Positions 1 through 5,385 of a stretch of 5,385 nucleotides of DNA are shown here, in pieces. Below the pieces are notes generated by a model. That model saw only the letters and a program-made list of their open reading frames with translations. It ran no database searches and was not told the origin of the DNA. Origin of the DNA: Planctomycetales bacterium (GTDB taxonomy: Bacteria > Planctomycetota > Planctomycetia > Isosphaerales > Isosphaeraceae); NCBI GenBank assembly GCA_027435495.1, contig DAHZZC010000067.1, positions 1-5,385 on the forward strand. Reading direction: 5' to 3'. The first letter of the stretch is position 1. Each line of letters opens with the position of its first letter. A program made the translations under genes and the position numbers.

Positions 1-3000
1 AGCACCACCAGGCCGATCTGGGTGAAGATATTGATCTCCATCCCGGCGGCATTCACGCCGACGAGAGCCCCCAGGATGCAGAGCGGGACCGAAAGGATCA
101 CCGCGAGCGGCATCGACCAGCTTTCAAACTGGGCGGCAAGCACGAGGAAGACCATCACGATCGAGAAGGCGAAGACGATCATGGCGGTGTCGCCGGCCTG
201 AAGCTCGAGGTAGGCGAGCTCGGTCCACTCGAACGACATCGACTTGGGAAGCTCGGATCGAGCGAGCTCCTGCATGACCTCGATGGCCCGTCCCGAGCTG
301 ATTCCTGGCCGGGCGTTCCCGTTGATCGAGGCGGCCGGGTACATGTTGTACCGGGTCAGGACGAGGGGACCGTTGATCATTCGGACGTCGGCGACCGCGC
401 CGATGGGGACCATCGTCCCGGTCGCGTTTCGGACGCGAAGGCGGCGGATGTCGTCGATCTGGTCGCGGTACTTCGCCTGAGCCTGGACGATCACCTGCCA
501 GGTCCGGCCGAAGAGGTTAAAGTCGTTGACATAGAGCGATCCGAGGTAAATTTGAAGGGTCTGAAAGACGTCGGCGAGGCGGACGCCCTTGAGCATCAGG
601 GCGGTCCGGTTGACGTCGAGGAAGACCTGGGGGACGTTGGCCCGGAAGACGGAGGTGTTGCCGCCGGGGACGAGCTCGGGCTGGTGGTTGGCGAGATCGA
701 CGAGGTTATCGACCTGGACCTGGAGAGCGGCTGATCCGTTGTCGCCGCGGTCCTCGACCATCACCAGGAAGCCGCCGGCGCGTCCGACGCCGCGGACGGG
801 AGGCGGGCCGAAGATCATGATGGTGGCGTCGGGGATTTCCCTGGCCAGGAGGCCCCGAAGCTGGTTCATGATGACTTCGTAGTAGAGCTTGGGCGACTTC
901 CGCTCGTCGAATCCCTTGAGGGTGCAGAAAATGGTGCCGAAGTTGGAGCCGAAGGCGCTGAGGAGGAGGGACTGTCCGGCGATTCCGACGGTGGCGGAGA
1001 CGCCGGGGAGCGGGCGGGCCAGTTGGTCGATCCGGTCGATCACGGCCTGGGTGCGTTCGAGCGAGGCGGAGTCGGGGAGCTGGATGTTGATGAGGAGGTA
1101 GCCCATGTCCTGCGAGGGGATGAAGCCGCGCGGGGTCCCGGTAAAGGTGGCGAGGTTTTTGGCCTGCTCGACGGTGAACTGGGCGCCCTGCTTGACGCTT
1201 GCCAGGAGGCTCTTCTCGGGGACGCTCCAGGCGGCGAGCTTCTGGTCGGCCTGGTGGAGCAATCCGGCGGGCGGCTTGCCGGGTCCGGGTGGAGGCTGGT
1301 AGAGCCGGTCTCGGAGGGATTGCGGCGTCCCGTTGTAGAGGAAGAGGGTCAGGGCGAGGAGTCCGCCGTAAGCGAGCAGGACCCGGCCGAACCGCTTGAG
1401 CATCCAGCCGACGAATCGGGCGTAGCCGTTGGAGGTCGCGGTGAAGCCTCGGTTGAAGAGTTCGAAGATCACCCCCAGAATCCGGTTGGAGGGCAGGACC
1501 ACCAGGAGGCCGCCGAGGATGCCGCCGAGAAGGCCGAGGGTGAGGATCGCCCGATCGCGGCTGAGCCCGGCCTGGATCGCCATCTCGATCGCCGAGGCGA
1601 CCATCGCCGGGAAACGGCCCGAGTTTTCCGTCGCCGGGGTGGCATGGTGTTCGTGGAGGTAAGGGACGAGCCAGGCGTAGCCGGCCCAGGCCCCTACCAT
1701 TGCGTAGGCGATCGAGGGGAGCGGCTCATGGTGGCCCTTGCGCTTCGGCCGGAGGAGCTTCGCCGCAAGCGCCGGGCTGAGGGTGAGCGAGTTGAGCGTC
1801 GAGAGCACGGTGGACGAGGCGATCGTCAGGGCGAACTGGCGAAAGAACTGGCCAGTGATCCCGGTGATGAAGGCGCAGGGAATGAAGACCGCCGAGAGCA
1901 CGAGCCCGACCGCGATCACCGGGGCCGAGACCTCGTCCATCGCCTTGATCGTCGCGGCCCGTGGTCGGAGGCCGTGCTCGATGTGGTGCTCGACGGCCTC
2001 GACGACGACGATGGCGTCGTCGACGACGATTCCGATCGCCAGGACGAGTCCGAAGAGGGTGAGGTTATTGAGACTGAAGCCCATCGCGAGCATGACGGCG
2101 AAGGTGCCGACGATCCCGACGGGAACCGCGACCAGGGGGATGATCGCGGATCGCCAGTTTTGAAGGAAGACCAGGACGACCAGGGCGACGAGGACGACCG
2201 AGTCGAGGAGGGTTTTGAAGACTTCCTGGATCGACTCACGGATGAAGGGCGTGGTGTCGTATCGGACCTCGTAGTCGATCCCCCTGGGGAACTCCTTTTT
2301 GAGTTCCTCCATCTTGGCCTTGACGAGGTCGGCCGTTTCGAGGGCGTTGGAGTCGGGGAGCTGGAAGACGGCGAGGTTGGCGACCGGGTGGCCGTTGACC
2401 TTGGCGTTGGTGTCCTGGTTCTTGGCGCCGAGTTCGACGCCTGCGACCAGCTTTCCGAGGGCGTCCTTGTGGGGACTGACGACGTCGCGCACGCGAACGT
2501 AGCGGCCCTCGGGGGTTGTCTTGATGATGACGTTGGCGAACTGCTCGGTGGTCTTGAGCCGGCCGAGGGTGTCGAGCGTGATCTGGGTGTTCTGCCCCTC
2601 GAAGGCGGCGGTCTGTCCGAGCTGGCCGGCGGCGACGGGGATGTTCTGCTCGCGGAGGGCCGCGACAACGTCGCCGGCGGTCATGTTGCGGATGGCGAGC
2701 TTGTCGGGATCGAGCCAGATCCGCATGCTGTAGTCGCGCTGACCGAACATCCGGACCTCGCTGATCCCCGGGAGTCGGGAGAGCTCGGGCTGGATGTAGA
2801 GCTGGGCGTAATTGCTCAGGTAGAGCTGGTCGTAGGTGCCGTCTGGGGAGAAGACGCCGCAGGCGAGGAGGATGTCGGGCGACTGCTTCTTGGTCGTGAC
2901 CCCGGTCGCCTTGATGACGTCGGGCAGGAGCGGCATGGCGAGCGCCACGCGATTCTGCACCAGGACCTGCGCCAGGTTCATGTCGATTCCGTGGCGGAAG

Positions 3001-3281
3001 GTGACGGTCAGGCTGTAGTTGCCGTCGTTGGCGGAGGTCGAGGACATGTACATCATGTTCTCGACGCCGTTGACGAACTGCTCGATCGGCGCGGCGACGG
3101 TCTCGGCGACGACCTGGGCGCTGGCGCCTGGGTACTGGCAGGTCACGCTGACGGTCGGCGGGGCGATTGGCGGATACATCGCGATCGGCAAGGCCCAGAG
3201 AGCCAGGCCGCCGGCGAGCGTCACGGCGATGGAGAGGACCGTGGCGAAGATCGGTCGGTCGATGAAGAATCGCGAGAACAC
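1..3281 (-). CDS. RND efflux permease, HAE1/AcrB-like (3' end beyond window)
   Basis: Inner-membrane proton/drug antiporter of a tripartite efflux pump. The start is the GTG at 3281-3279, giving a typical RND N-terminus (FSRFFIDRPIFAT); there is no nearby in-frame ATG, and AGGGAG lies 12 nt upstream. 1093 residues are visible. TM1 is about 10-30, followed by the first porter half (MRIWLDP, AAGQLG). TM2-TM6 span about 355-510. TM4 carries LAIGIVVDDAIVVVE with Asp421-Asp422, matching the AcrB proton-relay pair Asp407-Asp408; AcrB Asn415 is Ala429 here. TM7 is about 633-649. The second porter half has GFIPSQDMG (719-727) and the HAE1-like GSLYVNDF. TM8 is about 1034-1051, TM9 about 1057-1076, and TM10 is cut. 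The TM10 lysine (AcrB Lys940) and TM11-12 lie outside. By comparison with AcrB (1049 aa), about 125 residues are missing, so the full protein would be near 1215 aa, longer than usual because of two insertions (about 516-605 and 654-717). It follows the adaptor gene by 101 nt, probably in one operon. Substrate cannot be read from sequence. Confidence 0.95.
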   Translation of the reverse strand, partial: MFSRFFIDRPIFATVLSIAVTLAGGLALWALPIAMYPPIAPPTVSVTCQYPGASAQVVAETVAAPIEQFVNGVENMMYMSSTSANDGNYSLTVTFRHGIDMNLAQVLVQNRVALAMPLLPDVIKATGVTTKKQSPDILLACGVFSPDGTYDQLYLSNYAQLYIQPELSRLPGISEVRMFGQRDYSMRIWLDPDKLAIRNMTAGDVVAALREQNIPVAAGQLGQTAAFEGQNTQITLDTLGRLKTTEQFANVIIKTTPEGRYVRVRDVVSPHKDALGKLVAGVELGAKNQDTNAKVNGHPVANLAVFQLPDSNALETADLVKAKMEELKKEFPRGIDYEVRYDTTPFIRESIQEVFKTLLDSVVLVALVVLVFLQNWRSAIIPLVAVPVGIVGTFAVMLAMGFSLNNLTLFGLVLAIGIVVDDAIVVVEAVEHHIEHGLRPRAATIKAMDEVSAPVIAVGLVLSAVFIPCAFITGITGQFFRQFALTIASSTVLSTLNSLTLSPALAAKLLRPKRKGHHEPLPSIAYAMVGAWAGYAWLVPYLHEHHATPATENSGRFPAMVASAIEMAIQAGLSRDRAILTLGLLGGILGGLLVVLPSNRILGVIFELFNRGFTATSNGYARFVGWMLKRFGRVLLAYGGLLALTLFLYNGTPQSLRDRLYQPPPGPGKPPAGLLHQADQKLAAWSVPEKSLLASVKQGAQFTVEQAKNLATFTGTPRGFIPSQDMGYLLINIQLPDSASLERTQAVIDRIDQLARPLPGVSATVGIAGQSLLLSAFGSNFGTIFCTLKGFDERKSPKLYYEVIMNQLRGLLAREIPDATIMIFGPPPVRGVGRAGGFLVMVEDRGDNGSAALQVQVDNLVDLANHQPELVPGGNTSVFRANVPQVFLDVNRTALMLKGVRLADVFQTLQIYLGSLYVNDFNLFGRTWQVIVQAQAKYRDQIDDIRRLRVRNATGTMVPIGAVADVRMINGPLVLTRYNMYPAASINGNARPGISSGRAIEVMQELARSELPKSMSFEWTELAYLELQAGDTAMIVFAFSIVMVFLVLAAQFESWSMPLAVILSVPLCILGALVGVNAAGMEINIFTQIGLVV
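1131..1322 (-). other. 64-residue permease insertion after TM7
   Basis: Permease residues 654-717. In AcrB, TM7 passes almost directly into the SSFLPDEDQG strand of the second porter half. Here the equivalent join would be NGTP (650-653) to RGFIPSQDMG (718-727), but 64 residues intervene. They comprise a Pro/Gly-rich linker (QPPPGPGKPPAG) and two probable helices (LHQADQKLAAW, FTVEQAKNLATF). The segment ends in a second TGTP. It is in frame, has the same codon style as its surroundings and has no recognised domain. Confidence 0.75.
1131..1331 (-). repeat. Short direct repeats bounding the 64-residue insertion
   Basis: On the minus strand GGGACGCCG (1331-1323) and GGGACCCCG (1139-1131) match at 8 of 9 bases and both encode Gly-Thr-Pro. 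They sit exactly at the two edges of the extra segment relative to AcrB. This could be the scar of an in-frame insertion or local duplication, or a chance match in GC-rich DNA. Confidence 0.45.
1467..1736 (-). other. Permease insertion between TM6 and TM7 with two hydrophobic segments
   Basis: Permease residues about 516-605. In AcrB only about 20 residues separate LKP at the end of TM6 from the FNRMF helix; here LRPK and FNRGF are about 96 apart. The extra sequence holds a hydrophobic segment at 523-542 (SIAYAMVGAWAGYAWLVPYL), a His-rich turn (HEHH, 543-546), a polar and amphipathic stretch, and a Gly-rich hydrophobic segment at 579-596 (LTLGLLGGILGGLLVV). The reading frame is uninterrupted. 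Two extra membrane spans would preserve the topology of the later domains. Confidence 0.75.
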
Positions 3282-3293
3282 GGGCGTCGCTCG

Positions 3294-3299
3294 CTCCCT
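3294..3299 (-). promoter_or_regulatory. Ribosome binding site of the permease
   Basis: AGGGAG on the minus strand lies 12 nt before the GTG at 3281, a somewhat long but workable spacing. It supports the GTG as start, since the protein from there begins with the conserved RND N-terminus and the codons upstream encode an unrelated, low-complexity sequence. Confidence 0.55.
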
Positions 3300-3306
3300 G
3301 GTTGCG

Positions 3307-3327
3307 CCGCGGGCCGGGTGCCCGCGG
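3307..3327 (-). repeat. Perfect 8-bp GC inverted repeat in the adaptor-permease gap
   Basis: CCGCGGGC at 3307-3314 and GCCCGCGG at 3320-3327 are exact reverse complements around a 5-nt loop, so the transcript can form a strong GC hairpin between the adaptor stop (3383) and permease start (3281). No U-run follows on the minus strand, so it is not a standard intrinsic terminator. It ends 7 nt before the permease ribosome binding site. It might protect or help process the mRNA, or tune permease translation; these roles are inference. Confidence 0.7.
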
Positions 3328-3337
3328 GGTCGGCAGT

Positions 3338-3355
3338 AGGAAGAGGAAGAAAGGG
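3338..3355 (-). other. 18-nt pyrimidine tract in the intergenic mRNA
   Basis: The plus strand is uninterrupted purine from 3338 to 3355, so the operon transcript carries an 18-nt C/U run about 60 nt before the permease start and just upstream of the GC hairpin. Such a run would stay unpaired and could act as a ribosome standby or ribosomal-protein S1 contact. The tract is seen directly; any role is speculative. Confidence 0.35.
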
Positions 3356-3382
3356 CGATGAGGCCCCGAACCCGGAGAACGA

Positions 3383-4756
3383 TCAACCGCGGGGGCCGGG
3401 CCTGGCGACGCGGTCGCCTCCGGCCAGGGGGCTGGGGCGGGCCGATGAGGCGGCGGGCGGTCGCGTCTGAGGACCCGAGGGACGGCCGGCCCCGGTCTCG
3501 GGCTTCGCGGCGGGAGCCGGCTTCGCCTGGGCCTTCTCGGCGGCCGGGGCCGACTCGCCCCGGTATCGCTCGGCGACGACCTCGATTCCGTCCTTGAGGC
3601 GTTGCATCCCGGACCGGACGACCCAGTCGCCCGGCTCGACACCCTTCTCCACCTCGCGGTAGCCGTCGCGAAGGACACCGACCTCGCCGACGTTCCGTCG
3701 GATCGCGATGTATCTCGGCTCGCCCTTCTCGTTCTTGACCGGACTGCCGTCCTTGCCGACCATCGGCTTGACCACGAAGACGTACTTCTGCCCCTGGTCG
3801 GAGGCAAGCGACTGCTCGGCGATCATGATCGCCGAGTGCGGCTCGCCGATCTGGAGCCGAACCCGGACGAAAAGCCCCGGAACGATGAACTGATTGCCGT
3901 AGGAGTCCGCCGGGTTCTGGATCGTCGCCCGGAACCGGAGCGTCCCGGTGTTCAGGTCCACCTTGTTATCGGTGAAGTCGACGATTCCGTGGTGGGGGAA
4001 GTCGGGTTCGTCCGAAAGGGCGATGTCGACCGGAACGGCCTTGGGCCCCTGAGCCTGCATCCTGAGCTTGCCCGACTGCATCAGCCGCTTGATCCGGAGC
4101 ATCGCCTGCTCGTGGACGTCGAAGTAGACATAGAGCGGGTCGAGGCTGACGACGGTCGTCAGGACGCTGGAGTCGGCCTTCACCAGGTTGCCCGGATCGA
4201 CCATTCGCCGGCTGAGCATCCCATCGATCGGCGCCGTGACCTCGGTCCATTCGAGGTTGAGCCGGGCCAGGTCGCGGTTGGCCTTGGCGACCTGGACGTT
4301 GGCCTCGGCCTCCTCGAAATCGGCCTTGTAGCGGTCGTGCTCTTCCTGACTCACCGAGTTGCGCCGGAGCAGGTTCTTGGCGCGATCGTATTCCTTTCGA
4401 AGCCGATCGACGTGCGCCTCATACTGCTTCACCGTTCCCTCAGCGCGATCGAGATCGGCCTTGTACATCCGGGGATCGATCTCGAAGAGCTTGTCTCCCT
4501 TGCGCACCTTGCTGCCGTCCGTGAAGTAGACGCGGGTCATGTAGCCGGAGACCCGTGCCAGGATCTGGACCGAGTAGGGCGTATCGGTGTCGCCGGGGAA
4601 CTCCTCGTAATCGGTCACCTCGCGGACGATCGGCGAGTCATAGACCGCAATGGGCGTCGGCCGCATCGGTTGCGACTTGGCCTGCTGACATCCGGTCGAG
4701 GTCGCGGCCATCGCCAGCAAGGGGATCGACAGGAGGACCCACTGGAATCGCATCAT
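3383..4756 (-). CDS. RND periplasmic adaptor (membrane fusion) lipoprotein, HlyD/AcrA family
   Basis: Periplasmic adaptor that joins the RND permease to an outer-membrane channel. I chose the ATG at 4756 (the ATG at 4753 is equally possible) because it gives a compact lipoprotein signal peptide, MMRFQW then a hydrophobic core, ending in the lipobox STGC with Cys23. The in-frame ATG at 4798 would put 14 polar residues before it. The chosen form has 457 residues. First biotinyl-lipoyl half is about 65-95 (ARVSGYMTRVYF, GSKVRKGDKLFEIDP). A coiled-coil hairpin spans about 98-168 with its tip at RNSVSQEE (132-139). The second lipoyl half is about 171-192 (TEVTAPIDGMLSRR). Beta-barrel and membrane-proximal domains follow, to about 400 (VEPGDWVVRSGMQRLKDG). 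Residues 401-457 form a Pro/Ala/Arg-rich, probably disordered tail not seen in AcrA. The 5' end overlaps the TetR gene by 119 bp in another frame, which suggests coupled translation. No clear Shine-Dalgarno sequence precedes either start. Confidence 0.95.
   Translation of the reverse strand: MMRFQWVLLSIPLLAMAATSTGCQQAKSQPMRPTPIAVYDSPIVREVTDYEEFPGDTDTPYSVQILARVSGYMTRVYFTDGSKVRKGDKLFEIDPRMYKADLDRAEGTVKQYEAHVDRLRKEYDRAKNLLRRNSVSQEEHDRYKADFEEAEANVQVAKANRDLARLNLEWTEVTAPIDGMLSRRMVDPGNLVKADSSVLTTVVSLDPLYVYFDVHEQAMLRIKRLMQSGKLRMQAQGPKAVPVDIALSDEPDFPHHGIVDFTDNKVDLNTGTLRFRATIQNPADSYGNQFIVPGLFVRVRLQIGEPHSAIMIAEQSLASDQGQKYVFVVKPMVGKDGSPVKNEKGEPRYIAIRRNVGEVGVLRDGYREVEKGVEPGDWVVRSGMQRLKDGIEVVAERYRGESAPAAEKAQAKPAPAAKPETGAGRPSGPQTRPPAASSARPSPLAGGDRVARPGPRG
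4638..4756 (-). other. Same-strand out-of-frame overlap of the TetR 3' end and adaptor 5' end
   Basis: The TetR frame does not stop until TGA at 4640-4638, while the adaptor starts at 4756 (or 4798, overlap 161 bp). By hand count, about 33 of 39 adaptor codons here end in G or C (ATG at 4753 onward), but only about 20 of 38 in the TetR frame. Selection in this stretch therefore appears to act on the adaptor. The TetR tail it encodes (from about DAIPVGPPVDP) looks like a read-through by-product with no recognisable domain. Confidence 0.85.
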
Positions 4757-5385
4757 GATAGTTCGCGCCCGAGAATGGGCCGCCCCTGTTGGTCTCATCG
4801 CTCGTCTCGTCGGTAGTCGTCAATCGCCCGGCCAGGAACCGCCGGCGTTCCTCTTCACTGAGAACGCCAGCGAAGAGGACATCCAGGATCTCGCGGGCCT
4901 GGACATCCGCCGGCGCCGGCTGACCATTGAAGAAGTTGGTCACCATGATCCCGTAGAGGACGTTGCTCATCACGGTGGAGATCCGGTCGACCGGCATCTC
5001 GCGCATCCGACCGGCGTCCATCAGGCTCCGGTAGAGCTGCTTCCACCGCTGGATGTTGATCTCACGGTGCTCGAAGTAGGTCGGCCGCTTCCGGTCCTTG
5101 AAATGCGCCCGCTCCTGGATCAGCAGTTCCACGAACGCCGGATGATCGGCGAAGAACTGCAAAAAGGTGGCCACCCCCCGCTCGATCCGCTCCAGCCCGT
5201 CCTCAACGCCCAGAACATTGGCACTGATGCACTCCTGCATCTTCCGCATCACGCGATCCGTCGCCGCGAGGAAGAGGGCCCGCTTGCTGGGAAAATGCCG
5301 GTAAAGCGTCCCCTTCCCCACGCCGAGCCGCTCCACCAGCCGCTGCGTGACCGCGTCCGAGAACCCCTGCTCCGCAAAAAGCTCG
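4638..5385 (-). CDS. TetR/AcrR-family transcriptional regulator (5' end beyond window)
   Basis: Probable ligand-responsive repressor of this efflux operon. The first visible codons, from 5384 down, encode ELFAEQGFSDAVTQ and then a classic TetR helix-turn-helix, LVERLGVGKGTLYRHFPSK (visible residues 16-34). The frame is open to the window edge, so the start and perhaps 10-20 N-terminal residues are missing; the GTG at 5336 falls inside the helix-turn-helix and is not the true start. The rest is helical, as expected of a ligand-binding/dimerisation domain (about 40-180). 248 residues are visible, longer than a usual TetR protein of about 190-220. The excess is a roughly 55-residue tail after the SEEERRRFLAGRL helix, encoded largely in the overlap with the adaptor gene. 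Lying first in the operon and in the same direction, it is probably autoregulatory, with the operator upstream of 5385. The regulated target is inferred from position only. Confidence 0.93.
   Translation of the reverse strand, partial: ELFAEQGFSDAVTQRLVERLGVGKGTLYRHFPSKRALFLAATDRVMRKMQECISANVLGVEDGLERIERGVATFLQFFADHPAFVELLIQERAHFKDRKRPTYFEHREINIQRWKQLYRSLMDAGRMREMPVDRISTVMSNVLYGIMVTNFFNGQPAPADVQAREILDVLFAGVLSEEERRRFLAGRLTTTDETSDETNRGGPFSGANYHDAIPVGPPVDPLAGDGRDLDRMSAGQVATDAADAHCGL
4688..4756 (-). other. Lipoprotein signal peptide of the adaptor
   Basis: This stretch encodes MMRFQW, a hydrophobic core (VLLSIPLLAMAA) and the lipobox T-S-T-G-C, with the invariant Cys encoded by TGT at 4690-4688. 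It predicts cleavage by signal peptidase II and lipid anchoring of the adaptor, as in AcrA. The residue after Cys is Gln, not the Asp that marks inner-membrane retention in E. coli, but that sorting rule need not hold in the likely host. The call rests on the motif alone. Confidence 0.85.
4792..4811 (-). repeat. Tandem-like GAYGAGAC repeat near the possible upstream adaptor start
   Basis: GACGAGAC (4811-4804) and GATGAGAC (4799-4792) are spaced 12 bp apart and match at 7 of 8 bases. They encode the DETSDET sequence in the TetR tail, and the second copy contains the ATG at 4798. It may be a small slippage duplication; chance is also possible. Confidence 0.3.

Noticed and set aside
3307..3327. 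Intrinsic terminator between adaptor and permease
   Set aside because: The hairpin is strong, but the minus-strand sequence after it is not U-rich and a ribosome binding site and start codon follow closely, so it is kept only as an inverted repeat.
1023..3470. 815-codon plus-strand open frame antisense to the permease
   Set aside because: Its codons lie exactly in register opposite permease codons, so it can stop only where the permease uses TTA, CTA or TCA, which are rare in such GC-rich genes. The product is an Asp/Glu/Gly/Arg-rich string with no fold signature.
2236..3807. 523-codon minus-strand frame spanning the adaptor-permease boundary
   Set aside because: It is an Arg/Pro/Ser-rich off-frame shadow of the 3' part of the adaptor and the 5' part of the permease; both true frames are supported by conserved motifs.
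4757..4798. ATG at 4798 as the adaptor start
   Set aside because: It is in frame but adds 14 residues, including several Arg and a His, before the signal peptide; the ATG pair at 4756/4753 gives a compact lipoprotein signal. Not excluded, since neither start has a clear Shine-Dalgarno sequence.
3602..4816. 404-codon plus-strand open frame antisense to the adaptor
   Set aside because: It is also in register opposite the adaptor codons, so it is open for the same codon-usage reason. The minus-strand protein has clear HlyD/AcrA motifs and this one has none.
5334..5336. GTG at 5336 as the TetR start
   Set aside because: It falls inside the helix-turn-helix, and the upstream in-frame sequence to the window edge continues a typical TetR N-terminus.
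1..5385. CRISPR arrays, tRNA or rRNA genes, insertion sequences, phage genes
   Set aside because: No repeat-spacer pattern, structured RNA gene, transposase or terminal inverted repeats was seen; nearly all bases are accounted for by the three efflux-operon genes.

Overview
The window is high-GC DNA (roughly two thirds GC by eye) with all its genes on the minus strand. It holds most of one tripartite drug/solvent efflux operon of the RND (resistance-nodulation-division) type. Read in the direction of transcription, from high to low coordinates, the order is: a TetR-family regulator (about 5385-4638, N-terminus cut by the window edge), a lipoprotein periplasmic adaptor of the HlyD/AcrA family (4756-3383), and an AcrB-like HAE1 permease (3281 to beyond position 1, C-terminus cut by the window edge). 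The wording of the adaptor and permease, the strong G/C preference at third codon positions and the lipoprotein adaptor remind me of Planctomycetes of the Isosphaeraceae type. That assignment is recognition from memory, not a search result.

Layout. 5385-4638: TetR regulator, whose reading frame runs on through the start of the next gene, giving a same-strand, out-of-frame overlap of 119 bp. 4756-3383: adaptor with a lipobox cysteine, biotinyl-lipoyl halves around a coiled-coil hairpin, a beta-barrel, a membrane-proximal domain and a Pro/Ala-rich tail. 3382-3282: a 101-nt intergenic gap with a pyrimidine tract in the mRNA, a perfect 8-bp GC hairpin and a ribosome binding site. 3281-1: permease with a GTG start, 1093 residues visible. 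No stretch over 300 bases lacks a gene. The operon promoter and the TetR operator would lie upstream of the regulator, outside the window. No outer-membrane channel gene is visible; if linked, it would lie below position 1.

How the genes work together. The permease should use the proton gradient to move hydrophobic or amphiphilic compounds out of the inner membrane and periplasm. The adaptor links it to an outer-membrane channel, and the TetR protein probably represses its own operon until a ligand binds.

I found no radically new system. The most unusual points are two permease insertions relative to E. coli AcrB. One, of about 80 residues between TM6 and TM7, carries two hydrophobic segments. 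The other, of 64 residues between TM7 and the second porter half, is flanked by short GTP-encoding direct repeats. A third unusual point is the overprinted C-terminal tail of the TetR protein.
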